Shown: positions 36,073 to 46,414, counted from the stretch's first letter. The stretch is DNA of 64,000 nt from G963692885 sp964658655 (GCA_964658655.1 CAZZZL010000004.1:91465-155464), one strand, 5' to 3'. Notes: generated by a model not told the origin, from the sequence alone. Made by a program: numbers and translations.

Positions 36073-37311
36073 ATGCGCGAAACCATCCTCATCCACTTTT
36101 CCGGTCACGACAAACCCGGCCTGACCGCATCGCTCACTTCTCTTCTCGCCCAGCACAACATCTGTGTTCTTGACATAGGCCAGGCAGTCGTCCATGAGGT
36201 CCTCGCATTGGGCATGCTCATCGAGATACCGGAGGCCTCTGACTTTTTGCCACTGCAGGCTGCCCTGACAGAGAAATGCCGCGAGCTGGATTTGCAAATC
36301 CGCTTCACCTCCATCACCCCGGAAGCGCTGCAGCATTGGATTTCCACGCAGGGCCGCAGCCGCTACCTGGTCACACTGCTCGGTCGCTCCATCACCGCAC
36401 AGCAGCTGTACCGGGTGAGCGCCGTCATCGCCGCAAACGGGCTGAATGTCGATCGCATCGAGCGCCTGTCCACGCCCCTATCACTCGCTTCGCACAACGC
36501 GAACGCCAATGCCTGCGTCGAGCTGCGGCTCAGCAATGCGAGCGTTAACGGCGACCAGAAGTCCGAAGCTAAAATGCGCACGACACTGTTACGAGTCGCG
36601 CAGGAGGAGGAAGTCGACATCGCCTTCCAGCGCGAGAGCATCTTCCGCCGCAACCGGCGCCTCTTCGCTTTCGATATGGATTCGACACTCATCCAGTGCG
36701 AAGTGATCGACGAACTGGCGAAGATCGCCGGCGTCGCGGACAAGGTCGTCAACATCACGGCTGCCGCCATGCGTGGGGAAATCGAATTCAAGGAAAGCTT
36801 TCGCCGCCGGGTCGCTTTGCTGAAGGGGCTGCCGGCAGAAAAAGTCTACGCACTCCTCGACACCATTCCCCTCGTCGAGGGCGCGGACCGGCTGGTCAGC
36901 ACTCTTAAACTGCTGGGCTACAAGACTGCCATTCTTTCCGGGGGCTTCCAGCTCTTTGGCGATCACCTGCAGAAACGTCTCGGCATCGATTACGTGCACT
37001 GCAGCCAGCTCGATATTGCCGACGGCGTAGTGACCGGAGAGGTCGTAGGGACCATCGTCGATGGCGCAGGCAAGGCCGCCATGCTGCAGGAGATAGCTAG
37101 CCGCGAGCGCATCTCGCTAGAGCAGGTGGTCGCCGTGGGCGACGGTGCGAACGACCTGCCCATGCTCAAACTCGCCGGCATGGGCATCGCCTTCCACGCC
37201 AAGCCGCTGGTCCGCGAAAGTGCGCGGCATTCCCTCTCTTATCTCGGACTCGATAGTTTGTTGTATCTGATTGGCGTGCGCGATCGCGACCTGGAGAATG
37301 CGAAAATCTAG
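36073..37311 (+). CDS. serB: Phosphoserine phosphatase
   Basis: 412 residues. The N-terminal half has two ACT-like domains (H-F-S-G-H-D-K-P-G-L-T-A-S-L), the C-terminal half a HAD phosphatase: F-D-M-D-S-T-L (nucleophile Asp), L-S-G-G-F and G-D-G-A-N-D-L-P-M. Last step of serine synthesis: phosphoserine to serine. The ATG has GGAG three bases upstream. Its 3' end overlaps the convergent gene at 37308 by four bases. Confidence 0.96.
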   Translation: MRETILIHFSGHDKPGLTASLTSLLAQHNICVLDIGQAVVHEVLALGMLIEIPEASDFLPLQAALTEKCRELDLQIRFTSITPEALQHWISTQGRSRYLVTLLGRSITAQQLYRVSAVIAANGLNVDRIERLSTPLSLASHNANANACVELRLSNASVNGDQKSEAKMRTTLLRVAQEEEVDIAFQRESIFRRNRRLFAFDMDSTLIQCEVIDELAKIAGVADKVVNITAAAMRGEIEFKESFRRRVALLKGLPAEKVYALLDTIPLVEGADRLVSTLKLLGYKTAILSGGFQLFGDHLQKRLGIDYVHCSQLDIADGVVTGEVVGTIVDGAGKAAMLQEIASRERISLEQVVAVGDGANDLPMLKLAGMGIAFHAKPLVRESARHSLSYLGLDSLLYLIGVRDRDLENAKI

Positions 37312-38987
37312 AAGTAAAAGGCCAATCCGCCCTGGATCGAGCGATCCACCTGCGCAAAGAACAGCGTGTTGCCATCGGTCGTCAGAAAGGGATGATAGCC
37401 CTGTGCCAGCAGGTTCTTCACATCGATGACCGCATCGACACCGCCAGGAAAAATTCTTCCTTTATGCAGCGGTTGGCGGAGAAACATACTCAGGTAGGCG
37501 TCCGCCATGCCCGATTCAAACAGGTCAACGGCATTCACTGAATCGCCGGGTTGCAGGCGATAGGACGTCCGCCAGGTCGTGCCCGTGTGCGGCATTTTGC
37601 CGCCCATCAGCAGCGTGACCGATTGTGCGTTCGCGACACGGAACGCCGGGCCCTGCGGACCCACCACGCGCTCCGGCGCTGAAAGTGCATTGCCGCTCGC
37701 AAACTCTACCGTCTCGCAGACCGAAGAGGAACCGTGATGCGTCACCTGCATCACCACGCCGCGCGAGGAGTAGCCATCGCCCACCACCCGCGCCATGTCA
37801 GTGACAGGATCGAACAGGTAGTTACCGCTGGCCAGTTCCTCGTTGCCTGCGCGTCCTGACGCATCTAGCATCGGATCCGCGATACGGTCCTGGTAAACGG
37901 CCGCGGACGCGTCGAAAGTCGGTCCCGAGTACGCCACCTTCAACTCCTGGTGCAGGCCATGCTCGGTGCGAATGACCCCATTCTGCTCGCCGGTAAGATT
38001 GCGCGTCGAACCCTCACCGGCCAGCTCAGCCGAACTGCCCATCCGTGGAGCCGTCGCCAGTGCATAGCTGACCGTCGCATTTCCCTTGTTCCAGGTCACG
38101 TTGGCAAAGGGCCGCACCGCTGTAGCGGACTGCCCGGCAACCCCATACATCTCGATTTCGCTGCCAGCCTCCAGCACCAGCTCGGGCAGCAGTCGCAGCG
38201 TGTCGGCGCTGCGCAGCGCAATCGTTTGCATCCCTGTGCCATTTTGGCTGCTGATCCCCGGATTCGTCTCGAATGCAATGACAGATGTTATACCGCTGCC
38301 GACCATGTTCTGCTGCGAATAACCCGCCGTCAGCCTGGTCGAGCCACCGGGTGTGTCGCTGACCCGGCCGCGCAGTAAAGTCTGGGAACCGCGTTTTTCC
38401 TGGTGCTGCAACTCGACCGTCTGCTGCACGCCGCCATCGCCGAAAGCACGCGCGCCGCTTTCGATCAGCACACGGCCTCTTTTACGCGTGACCGAGGACT
38501 CGCCCGATTCGACCGTCTCCAGGCCATCCTCATCCACGTAGCGCAGCAGCGGACGATATGCCGCCGACCGCAGCGTCCAGGTCCAGTCATCCTGCGGCTC
38601 CGTCACGTCGCGCTTTTGCGCCGGAAGCCAGCTCAAAGCTTCCATCAGCGTACTGAGGGTCAGATTCGCCTCGGTCCGGCTGCGGCCGTTCACACGAAGA
38701 TTCTCTCGAAGGGTTGGCAGGAAAGATGTCTCGATTGCCTTGAGCTGGTACACACCGGGCAGAATGCCGGCAATCAGGTAGGTCCCCTGGGCATCAGTCC
38801 GCACCGTCTGGACAATGCTGGAGTCCGCCCGCATCAGCTGCACCAGCACGTCCATCTGGGGGACGCCGCTCGAATCACGCACGACGCCGGTCACCGTAGT
38901 TTCCGCCGCCTGCGCGGAAAACGGCACCACCGCGATCAGTAGCCCTGACGCAGCGAGCAGTGCGGATTGGACATTCCGTAACTTCAC
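37308..38987 (-). CDS. Outer-membrane beta-barrel candidate with N-terminal carboxypeptidase-regulatory-like domain
   Basis: 559 residues with a signal peptide (ending F-S-A-Q-A-A). Residues ~30-105 form a carboxypeptidase regulatory-like fold (V-T-G-V-V-R-D-S-S-G-V-P and D-A-Q-G-T-Y-L-I-A-G-I-L-P-G-V-Y-Q-L). The rest alternates polar and hydrophobic residues in short strands and ends in F-Y-F, the terminal aromatic of outer-membrane barrels. It resembles the Oar-like TonB-dependent proteins of acidobacteria but is shorter than usual (about 1000 residues) and shows no plug domain or TonB box. Function unknown. Confidence 0.7.
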   Translation of the reverse strand: MKLRNVQSALLAASGLLIAVVPFSAQAAETTVTGVVRDSSGVPQMDVLVQLMRADSSIVQTVRTDAQGTYLIAGILPGVYQLKAIETSFLPTLRENLRVNGRSRTEANLTLSTLMEALSWLPAQKRDVTEPQDDWTWTLRSAAYRPLLRYVDEDGLETVESGESSVTRKRGRVLIESGARAFGDGGVQQTVELQHQEKRGSQTLLRGRVSDTPGGSTRLTAGYSQQNMVGSGITSVIAFETNPGISSQNGTGMQTIALRSADTLRLLPELVLEAGSEIEMYGVAGQSATAVRPFANVTWNKGNATVSYALATAPRMGSSAELAGEGSTRNLTGEQNGVIRTEHGLHQELKVAYSGPTFDASAAVYQDRIADPMLDASGRAGNEELASGNYLFDPVTDMARVVGDGYSSRGVVMQVTHHGSSSVCETVEFASGNALSAPERVVGPQGPAFRVANAQSVTLLMGGKMPHTGTTWRTSYRLQPGDSVNAVDLFESGMADAYLSMFLRQPLHKGRIFPGGVDAVIDVKNLLAQGYHPFLTTDGNTLFFAQVDRSIQGGLAFYF

Positions 38988-39075
38988 CGGATACTTCGTC
39001 TGTGCCTCATATCTCCGCAGAACTATCCCGCAGATCGTCGCGCAGGTGGTTACCCTGTATACGAAAAGATACTAC

Positions 39076-40830
39076 TTATTCCACCGTAAATGGGGCCGTC
39101 TGCGCAATTTCCTGCTTGGAAACACTGTCGTTGATCCTGATCTTCACCTGGTACTTGCCGGGCTGTAATGCCGCTAACGGAACTGACTTCTCTACCGTCA
39201 ACTGGTCCGAATTGGCGCCCAGGGTCTTGCTGTCTTCTGACGTATCCAGGACCAGCTTGTTCGTCGCCATATCGGTGATCTGATAGGACACTGACGCCGA
39301 GTTCTGCTTCGTCTTCTCGTCAATCCCCAGGTTGTAGACCTGCATCCAGAAATTCAGCCGCTGGTTCTGCTTGAACACCACCGGTGTCATCACGTTGGCG
39401 CTTACGCGCGGCCGGATGAAGGTATTGCTGATGATGAATTCGCCCGTGCCGATCTGCTTCGACGCCACCCGCTCCATCTTGTCCGCCAGGATCAGGGAAG
39501 ATGCCGCAAGCCGCTCATCGTCATACTTCGGAACGACTATACCCTGCGCCCACTTACCGATGTGGTCCGGATTGTTGACATCCTTGATCGCAATGTCCAC
39601 GCGGTAGCGGCCCGGCCGCAGCGGCAGCGCCTTCCAGTACACCTGCGAGGTCTCAAGCGTCTTCGGCAACAGTTCGCTTGGCTGCTCCACTTCGAGGGTC
39701 TCTTCGAAGGTCTGCACGACGTGGTCGGTAATGGTCGCGACGCGGCACAGAACGTTTACAACACCCTTCGAAACACCGTCTTTTGTGTTGAAAGTGATGT
39801 CTTTATTGCGGATTTGGAGCGTAATCGGCACCAGATCGGTGTCTTCTGTGACCTTTACGTAATCGACGCGGACGTCAAACGGGAAGATCGGGCCGGTCAG
39901 CACTTTGTGGTCGACCAGGAAAGACTCCAGGTCCTTGAACTTCACCTGGGGAGCCGCCTGCAGCTTTGCGTACTGCTCGATACGATCGAATTCCTTGCTC
40001 TGCTGGCCCGAGGAGAGCGGGCCATTGCCCAGGTTCTCCAGACCGCCCTTGAAGCGGTCGGCTTTCTTCGACATGCCCATCTGCTCGTACATGGTCGCGC
40101 CGGCGCCCGGTGTATGCAGCAGGGCGTCTTTCTCGGAGCGATCGATGGTCATGTGGTAATCGCCGCACTGGCAGGTATCCACAAACTCGATATCGATGTT
40201 CTCGCCTATGCCTTCAAGATACCGGTAATGCCAGACTGTGAATGGAAAGGTAGAAGTCTCACCGCCGCCCTCTTCCATCGGCCGCTCATAGCTGCCGCCG
40301 CTGGGATGGCTGTCCTCGCTGTCGGGCTTGCCGAACGCAATATAGATGTGGCCGCGATCAGTCTTCCAGCCGGGCTTGCCCGCCGCGTAATGATCGTTGG
40401 CGTAAGCGATACGCCGGTAATGTTCTTCCTTGAACTCGTTTTCCGGTGAATCAGGGCTGGGATTGCGCCGCTGCCAGAAGTTTTCGATGAAATTGTCGCG
40501 CTCTTCGTCGTTGCTCAGGCTCTTGAAGGCCTTCAGTTCCTGGTCCGTGATGATCCAGCGGACGTCTTCGTCCACCCAGCGCTTGTAGGCACCGTGAAGC
40601 TCGTGCTTCAGCTCTTTCTGCTGCTGGAAGCGTTCCTTGTCACTCAACTGCCGATTCAGGGGGTCTGGCGTCTGCTGGCTGGCGTCCGGTTGCTGAGCCG
40701 GTGTAGCGTCCTGGGCGTGCATCGCCGGGACTGCAAGGAGCAACGCGCTCCCTGTAAGCGACAACGCTAAACATCTGCTGGCCAGACTTCTGCTGAAGCA
40801 TCGGGGAAACGGCAAACGAGAGCTAGACAT
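39076..40830 (-). CDS. GWxTD domain-containing exported protein
   Basis: About 584 residues. ATG at 40830 rather than the TTG at 40857; an AGGAG lies about 12 bases upstream. Signal peptide ending A-M-H-A-Q, then the GWxTD region: F-I-E-N-F-W-Q-R-R-N-P, R-I-A-Y-A-N-D-H-Y and G-W-K-T-D-R-G-H-I-Y-I. Such proteins are common in acidobacteria and Bacteroidota; no biochemical role is established. The C-terminal half is beta-rich. Single gene, divergent from the MacA-like gene. Confidence 0.88.
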   Translation of the reverse strand: MSSSRLPFPRCFSRSLASRCLALSLTGSALLLAVPAMHAQDATPAQQPDASQQTPDPLNRQLSDKERFQQQKELKHELHGAYKRWVDEDVRWIITDQELKAFKSLSNDEERDNFIENFWQRRNPSPDSPENEFKEEHYRRIAYANDHYAAGKPGWKTDRGHIYIAFGKPDSEDSHPSGGSYERPMEEGGGETSTFPFTVWHYRYLEGIGENIDIEFVDTCQCGDYHMTIDRSEKDALLHTPGAGATMYEQMGMSKKADRFKGGLENLGNGPLSSGQQSKEFDRIEQYAKLQAAPQVKFKDLESFLVDHKVLTGPIFPFDVRVDYVKVTEDTDLVPITLQIRNKDITFNTKDGVSKGVVNVLCRVATITDHVVQTFEETLEVEQPSELLPKTLETSQVYWKALPLRPGRYRVDIAIKDVNNPDHIGKWAQGIVVPKYDDERLAASSLILADKMERVASKQIGTGEFIISNTFIRPRVSANVMTPVVFKQNQRLNFWMQVYNLGIDEKTKQNSASVSYQITDMATNKLVLDTSEDSKTLGANSDQLTVEKSVPLAALQPGKYQVKIRINDSVSKQEIAQTAPFTVE

Positions 40831-41110
40831 ATACAGCTGGGACTCCTGGAACAACAAACGTCATTCTAAGGGTTCGGGTCAACGTTATACAAGGAGGCCG
40901 CATCCTAAAGCCTCACACTGCGCTGCGCCCGTCACCTGATATCATTCGGGACACTGTAACTCTCCGGCTTTCAGCGGCGATCCAGTGGTTTTCACCCCTC
41001 GGTACCTTTGCCGGAACCGATCGGGAGAACTCTACGTATCTGCCTCTGACGGACCGGTACCATCCGGCTTGAACAGGCCGGTAACGCCCGGGAGCGCGAC
41101 GCCAACCTCA

Positions 41111-42508
41111 ATGAAAGCTAAACAGATCGTCATCATCGCCCTGATTGTGATTGTAGCTGCTGGTGTTATTACTTTCTCCGTCATGCGCGCCCAGTCCGGG
41201 TACGTGAAGGTGGTTACCGGAAAAGTCCAGCGGGGTACCGTCGTCGCCACGGTCAGCGGCACGGGTGAGATCAAGCCCAAGACCTACGTGAACGTCGGCG
41301 CAACCGCTTTCGGCCGCATCATTAACCTGGACGTGCATGAAGGCGACCATGTCAAGAAGGGCCAGGTGCTGGCCACCGTTGAGAATGTGCAGGCCAAGGC
41401 GGGCGTCGATGCTCAACAGGCCACGATTTCTTCGGCCAAAACCGACGTAAGCTCCTACGCCGCAGCAGAACGCACGGCGGAAGCTGTAATTGAACATGCC
41501 AAGGCCGATCTCGAGCAGAAGCGCCTGGACTTCGATCGCGCACAGCAGTTATTCAATGCGCAGCTGCTCTCCAAGCAGGATTACGACTCGAAAAAAGCAG
41601 CCTATGACACGGATGTAGCAACCCTGGCGCAGGACCAGGCAGCGCTCGTCCAGGCCCGGGCCCAGACTGCCTCTGCCCAGGGTAAGGTGCTGGAGGCGAA
41701 CGCCAACCTGCGCACCACATACGACACCTTGAACAAGACCACGAGCGTTGCCCCGTTTAACGGCATCGTCACCAACCTGCCTGTCCGGCAGGGCGAAACA
41801 GTGGTCGTTGGCCTGCAGAATGCCGAAGGCAGCACCTTGATGACACTCGCAGACATGTCCGTCATCACTGCCGAAGTCAAAGTCGACGAGACCGACATTG
41901 TCGACCTGAAACTGGGCCAGACCGCCGATGTGACAGTCGACGCGCTTCCTGGAAGGATTTTCAAGGGACACGTGACGCTGATCGGCGACCAGGCGATTCT
42001 CCGTTCAACTGGTATCGCGACCAGCCAGAGCACCACCGGCACAGAAGAAGCGAAGGACTTCAAAGTGGTTGTCACACTGGACGACCCGTCAAGCGAACTC
42101 CGTCCCGGCCTTTCCGCTACGGCCAAGATCACCACCGCCCAGCAGCCCAACGTGGTTTCATTACCGATCCAGGCCCTTACCATGCGCAAGCCAAGTGACC
42201 TGGTGAAGAAGGACGACAAGTCGAAGGCTGCCGTAACAGCAGCAAATGCAGCTCCGAACTCAGCCAACGACACACCGACGCAGGGAGTTTTTGTTGTGCA
42301 TGACGAGAAGCACAATGGCAAGCTCCGCGTAACATTCGTTCCGGTGAAAACCGGCGTGACCGGCGCAACCGACATCGAAGTGACGAGCGGTCTTAAGGAA
42401 GGCGACACCATTGTGACAGGACCCTACAAAATCCTGCGCACCCTTGAAAACAACAGCCTGGTCAAGCTGGATACCACTGGCGGCGCCGAAGATACGCCTG
42501 CTTCCTGA
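41111..42508 (+). CDS. MacA/HlyD-type periplasmic adaptor subunit
   Basis: 465 residues. The ATG at 41111 is chosen because the membrane anchor starts there (M-K-A-K-Q-I-V-I-I-A-L-I-V-I-V). Barrel-sandwich halves (G-T-V-V-A-T-V-S-G-T-G-E-I-K-P and P-F-N-G-I-V-T-N-L-P-V-R-Q-G-E) flank an alpha-helical hairpin; C-terminal membrane-proximal domain. It would connect an inner-membrane transporter to an outer-membrane channel. Forms an operon with the ABC ATPase 62 bases downstream, but no permease follows. Confidence 0.9.
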   Translation: MKAKQIVIIALIVIVAAGVITFSVMRAQSGYVKVVTGKVQRGTVVATVSGTGEIKPKTYVNVGATAFGRIINLDVHEGDHVKKGQVLATVENVQAKAGVDAQQATISSAKTDVSSYAAAERTAEAVIEHAKADLEQKRLDFDRAQQLFNAQLLSKQDYDSKKAAYDTDVATLAQDQAALVQARAQTASAQGKVLEANANLRTTYDTLNKTTSVAPFNGIVTNLPVRQGETVVVGLQNAEGSTLMTLADMSVITAEVKVDETDIVDLKLGQTADVTVDALPGRIFKGHVTLIGDQAILRSTGIATSQSTTGTEEAKDFKVVVTLDDPSSELRPGLSATAKITTAQQPNVVSLPIQALTMRKPSDLVKKDDKSKAAVTAANAAPNSANDTPTQGVFVVHDEKHNGKLRVTFVPVKTGVTGATDIEVTSGLKEGDTIVTGPYKILRTLENNSLVKLDTTGGAEDTPAS

Positions 42509-42570
42509 GACGGAACAGCCAGCCGTTGAATGAGCAATACCCCGGATAAACCGGGCTGGAGTGAAGCGAA

Positions 42571-43335
42571 ATGGCTCTTGAGACAGCAATCCCCACGCAG
42601 ACGCTCACGGCACCCGCAGTGCCGCAGGGAGATGTCATCGTTGTAGAGAACCTGTGGAAGACCTACGACATGGGTTCCGAACAGCAGGTGCAGGCGCTGC
42701 GCGGCGTCAGCCTGAAGATCAAGCACAACGAATATGTCGCCATCATGGGCCCGTCCGGTTCCGGCAAGTCCACCCTGATGAACCTGATCGGCTGCCTTGA
42801 TACACCGAGCCAGGGCAAGTATTGGCTCAACGGCCACGTCGTCAGCGAACTGAACGATGACGAACTTGCGCGCATCCGCAACCGCGAGATCGGCTTCGTC
42901 TTCCAGACGTTCAACCTGCTCGCCCGCGCTTCGGCCCTGCATAACGTGGAACTGCCCCTTATCTACAACGGCACGCCGTCCGCCGAGCGCCTGGAACGGG
43001 CCCGCGCCGCTCTTGCCGCCGTGAATCTTGAAGCCCGTATGAACCACAAGCCGAATGAGTTGTCAGGCGGTCAGCGGCAGCGTGTTGCCATCGCCCGCGC
43101 CCTCATCAACCGGCCATCCATCATCCTCGCCGACGAACCAACCGGTAACCTCGACTCAAAGACCGGCGACGAAATCATGGCGCTCTTTGATGAACTGCAC
43201 AGCCGCGGCAATACCATCATCCTGGTTACGCACGAGCCGGACATCGCCGAATACGCTCACCGCGTCGTCACTATCCGCGATGGCGTCATCGCATCCGACC
43301 ACCAGTCTTCCCGCTTCAACAAAGCGCAGGCCTAA
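42571..43335 (+). CDS. ABC transporter ATP-binding protein, MacB/LolD type
   Basis: 254 residues: Walker A G-P-S-G-S-G-K-S-T, Q loop in F-V-F-Q-T-F-N-L-L, signature L-S-G-G-Q-R-Q-R-V-A, Walker B I-I-L-A-D-E-P-T-G-N-L-D, switch His in V-T-H-E-P-D. This is the class that powers MacB, LolCDE and FtsEX type machines. It should pair with the adaptor upstream. The membrane subunit (MacB-like permease) is not next to it, since an unrelated DUF885 gene follows, so it must be encoded elsewhere. Confidence 0.93.
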   Translation: MALETAIPTQTLTAPAVPQGDVIVVENLWKTYDMGSEQQVQALRGVSLKIKHNEYVAIMGPSGSGKSTLMNLIGCLDTPSQGKYWLNGHVVSELNDDELARIRNREIGFVFQTFNLLARASALHNVELPLIYNGTPSAERLERARAALAAVNLEARMNHKPNELSGGQRQRVAIARALINRPSIILADEPTGNLDSKTGDEIMALFDELHSRGNTIILVTHEPDIAEYAHRVVTIRDGVIASDHQSSRFNKAQA

Positions 43336-43573
43336 CGTCGAGTCCTGCACCCGGCTGGTCCCTCCGACCAAGGCGTCGCTCCGGGAAAGGGCCATCCCGA
43401 ACCAGGCGCAGGCGACAAACAGGTGCCGGATTCTCTCTGGTTCACGTGAGCGCATACCGTGCCGGGCGATCAACCTAAGAGAGACCACCGGCGCACGCTG
43501 CACGTGGTACTGCTCGATCTAGCCGACGACCGTCTACACTGATGCAAGCCATTCCCTGAAAGAAGTCTTCCGC

Positions 43574-45379
43574 ATGCGCCTCAATGCCCTCTTCCTCGCA
43601 GCGCCCGTCGTCGTCTGCACACTGGTCTGCAGTCTCGCCCACGCGGCAGACGCACCGCAGCCATCCGCCCAGCGCGCCGCAGACCTGAACAAAGTCTTTG
43701 CCGACTACTGGGAAGACCAGCTCAAGCACAATCCCGAAGAAGCATCCATGATCGGCGATAAACGCTATGACGACCAGCTCAGCGATTACTCCGTCGAAGC
43801 CTACAACGCGGCTCTCGAACGCGGTCGCGCGTTTCTTGATCGCGTCGGCGCCATCGACACTGCGGGTCTCAGCGACCAGGAGAAACTGAGCAAAGATATC
43901 CTGGTGCGCGACCTGGTCTCCGCGCAGGAAGCGGCCCAGTTCAAACTGTGGGAGATGCCCATCAGCCAGATGGATGGCCTGCATCTTGCTCTGCCGAGAC
44001 TCGTCCCGCAGCTCAGCTTTGAGAGCCAGAAGGATTACGACAACTACATCGCGCGCTTGAAGAAAGTCCCGACTGCCTTCGAACAGGTCACGACGGATCT
44101 GATGTCTGGCATGGACGACAACCGGGTCATTCCAAAATACCTCATCGACAAGGCCATTGTTCAGACAAATGCCATTGCCACCGCGAAGGCTGAAGACACG
44201 CCCTTCGCTCTGCCGCTCAAGAAATTTCCTGCAAGCATTTCAGCCGCAGATCAGGCGGCGGACAAGCAGGAGATCCTTAGCGCCATCACCCGCCAGGTGC
44301 TGCCCTCTTACACGCGCTTCGGCAAATTTCTGCAGGCGCAATATGAACCGAAAGGGCGCGCGGAGCCCGGCATCTGGTCGCTCTCTGACGGCAAAGCACT
44401 TTACGCATTTCTCGTCCGGCAGAGCACGACCACAGATCTGACACCGCAACAGATACATACCATCGGCGAACAGCAGGTGGCCGACGACGAAGCCCAGATG
44501 CTCGCCATCGCGCACAAGCTCGGCTTCGCTGATTTGAAAGCATTGCAGGCCTCCATAAAGGCCAACCCGAAACTTGTGCCGACGTCCGCCGACGCGTTGC
44601 TAAATGTGTATCGCGGGTACATCGACCAGATGAAGCCGAAGCTGCCGCAGCTATTCGGCCGGCTGCCGAAAGCACCGTTTGAAGTACGCGCTGTACCCGC
44701 ATACGCGGAGAAAGACAGTTCCACTGCCTACTACGAACCGGGCACACCGGACGGCAAACGGCCCGGCGCCATCTTTGTCGATACCTACAATTTCGCCGAC
44801 CGCTCCCTCACAGATGTCGAAGCCATCGCATACCATGAAGGCCTTCCCGGTCATCACCTGCAGATCTCCATCTCGCAGGAATTGACCGACGTTCCCGAGT
44901 TCCGCAAGTACGAGTCCTACACTGCATTTAGCGAGGGATGGGGACTGTACGCAGAGCACCTTGGCAAAGACGTCGGCTTCTACCAGGACCCCTACAGCGA
45001 CTACGGGCGGCTGCAGGGCGATATCTGGAGAGCCATCCGCCTGGTCGTCGATACGGGTGTGCACGAGGAGCACTGGAATCGCCAGCAGGTCGTCGATTAT
45101 TTCCACGCTCACTCGGCGATCGGCGAGACCGACGTGCAGGCCGAAACGGATCGCTATATCGCGTGGCCATCGCAGGCGCTGGGCTACAAAATCGGCCAGC
45201 TGAAATTCCTTGAACTGCGTGCCAAAGCCGAAAAGGCTCTCGGTCCGAAATTTGATATCAAGGGCTTCCACGACCAGTGCATCGACGCCGGCGCGCTGCC
45301 GCTCGATGTACTCACCCAGCGCATCGACACCTGGATCGCCAAGCAGCAATCAGCAAGCCAGCCAACAGCCACGAAATAA
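43574..45379 (+). CDS. DUF885 family protein, probable secreted metallopeptidase
   Basis: 601 residues with a signal peptide (M-R-L-N-A-L-F-L-A-A-P ... A-H-A-A-D-A). Conserved DUF885 blocks: A-Y-H-E-G-L-P-G-H-H-L-Q, a zincin-like H-E-x-x-x-x-H arrangement, F-S-E-G-W-G-L-Y-A-E, and A-L-G-Y-K-I-G-Q. Fold and motifs suggest a zinc-dependent peptidase; activity has been shown for few members. It lies 25 bases before proC, probably cotranscribed. Confidence 0.88.
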   Translation: MRLNALFLAAPVVVCTLVCSLAHAADAPQPSAQRAADLNKVFADYWEDQLKHNPEEASMIGDKRYDDQLSDYSVEAYNAALERGRAFLDRVGAIDTAGLSDQEKLSKDILVRDLVSAQEAAQFKLWEMPISQMDGLHLALPRLVPQLSFESQKDYDNYIARLKKVPTAFEQVTTDLMSGMDDNRVIPKYLIDKAIVQTNAIATAKAEDTPFALPLKKFPASISAADQAADKQEILSAITRQVLPSYTRFGKFLQAQYEPKGRAEPGIWSLSDGKALYAFLVRQSTTTDLTPQQIHTIGEQQVADDEAQMLAIAHKLGFADLKALQASIKANPKLVPTSADALLNVYRGYIDQMKPKLPQLFGRLPKAPFEVRAVPAYAEKDSSTAYYEPGTPDGKRPGAIFVDTYNFADRSLTDVEAIAYHEGLPGHHLQISISQELTDVPEFRKYESYTAFSEGWGLYAEHLGKDVGFYQDPYSDYGRLQGDIWRAIRLVVDTGVHEEHWNRQQVVDYFHAHSAIGETDVQAETDRYIAWPSQALGYKIGQLKFLELRAKAEKALGPKFDIKGFHDQCIDAGALPLDVLTQRIDTWIAKQQSASQPTATK

Positions 45380-45404
45380 TATCTGCAACAGTAGAGGAGA
45401 CAAT

Positions 45405-46268
45405 TTGAGCGCGACACCCTTGAACCCTACGCGTCTGCCCGATTTCAGCCATCTCCGTGTCGCCATTTTAGGCGCCGGCAAGATGGGCGGCATCCTGCTG
45501 CAGGCTTTTCTCAAGTCGAAGATCCTTGAAGCAGATCAGCTCGTCGCCACCGTGCAGCACGAGGAAAAAGCGCTGGCACTTTCCGCCCAGTGGGGCGTCG
45601 ACGTGACCACCAACAACGCCACGGCCGTCAAGGGTGCTGACCTGGTCCTGCTGGGCGTGAAGCCGCTGCAGATTCCCGATCTTTGCAAACTGATTGCACC
45701 CTCGCTCAAGCCGGGCGCACTCATCGTTTCATTCGCCGCCTCGGTGCGGACAGGCGCGATTGAAACAGCTCTCGATCAAGGCAGCGGCAGGCAGGTTGCT
45801 GTCGTGCGCGCCATGCCCAACACGCCATCTGCACTTGGCGCCGGCATTGCCGCGCTGTGCCGTGGCCGCTTTGCCTCGACGGAACAATTGCAACTGGCGA
45901 CGACGCTCTTCGACACCATCGGCCGCACCGTCACCGTCGACGAGAAGCATATGGACGCCGTCACCGGCCTTTCCGCCAGCGGTCCCGCGTTCATCTACAT
46001 CATTCTCGAATCACTCGCCGAAGCAGGCGTGAAGGTCGGCCTGCCGCGCGATATCGCAACGCTGCTCGCCGCACAAACCACCTTCGGCTCGGCCAAGATG
46101 GTGCTCGAAACCGGCTACCATCCTGCGCTGCTCAAAGACGCCGTCACAACTCCCGCCGGCTGCACTATCGACGGCATCCTCGAACTCGAAGAAGGCGGCC
46201 TGCGCGTCACGCTGATCAAAGCCGTCATGCGCGCCACCCAGCGCGCGAAAGAACTCGCCAACTCCTAG
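45405..46268 (+). CDS. proC: Pyrroline-5-carboxylate reductase
   Basis: 287 residues. The start is TTG at 45405, preceded by AGGAG at a good distance; the frame open from 45210 overlaps the DUF885 gene and was not used. Rossmann motif A-I-L-G-A-G-K-M-G-G, then V-R-A-M-P-N-T-P, and the C-terminal T-G-L-S-A-S-G-P-A-F plus V-T-T-P-A-G-C-T. Makes proline from pyrroline-5-carboxylate with NAD(P)H. Confidence 0.95.
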   Translation: MSATPLNPTRLPDFSHLRVAILGAGKMGGILLQAFLKSKILEADQLVATVQHEEKALALSAQWGVDVTTNNATAVKGADLVLLGVKPLQIPDLCKLIAPSLKPGALIVSFAASVRTGAIETALDQGSGRQVAVVRAMPNTPSALGAGIAALCRGRFASTEQLQLATTLFDTIGRTVTVDEKHMDAVTGLSASGPAFIYIILESLAEAGVKVGLPRDIATLLAAQTTFGSAKMVLETGYHPALLKDAVTTPAGCTIDGILELEEGGLRVTLIKAVMRATQRAKELANS

Positions 46269-46414
46269 GTACCGGCCGGACGGGCACACACGCTTCGCGT
46301 CTCTGCTCCTGTTGGTCGCACTCTTCATTGGCCGCGACGCTGCTGAGCCAGGTACAGGTGCCCCGGGTCTTCCTTTGATCTGGGGCGCTTCCATCCGCAA
46401 TCATCAAAAAAGAC

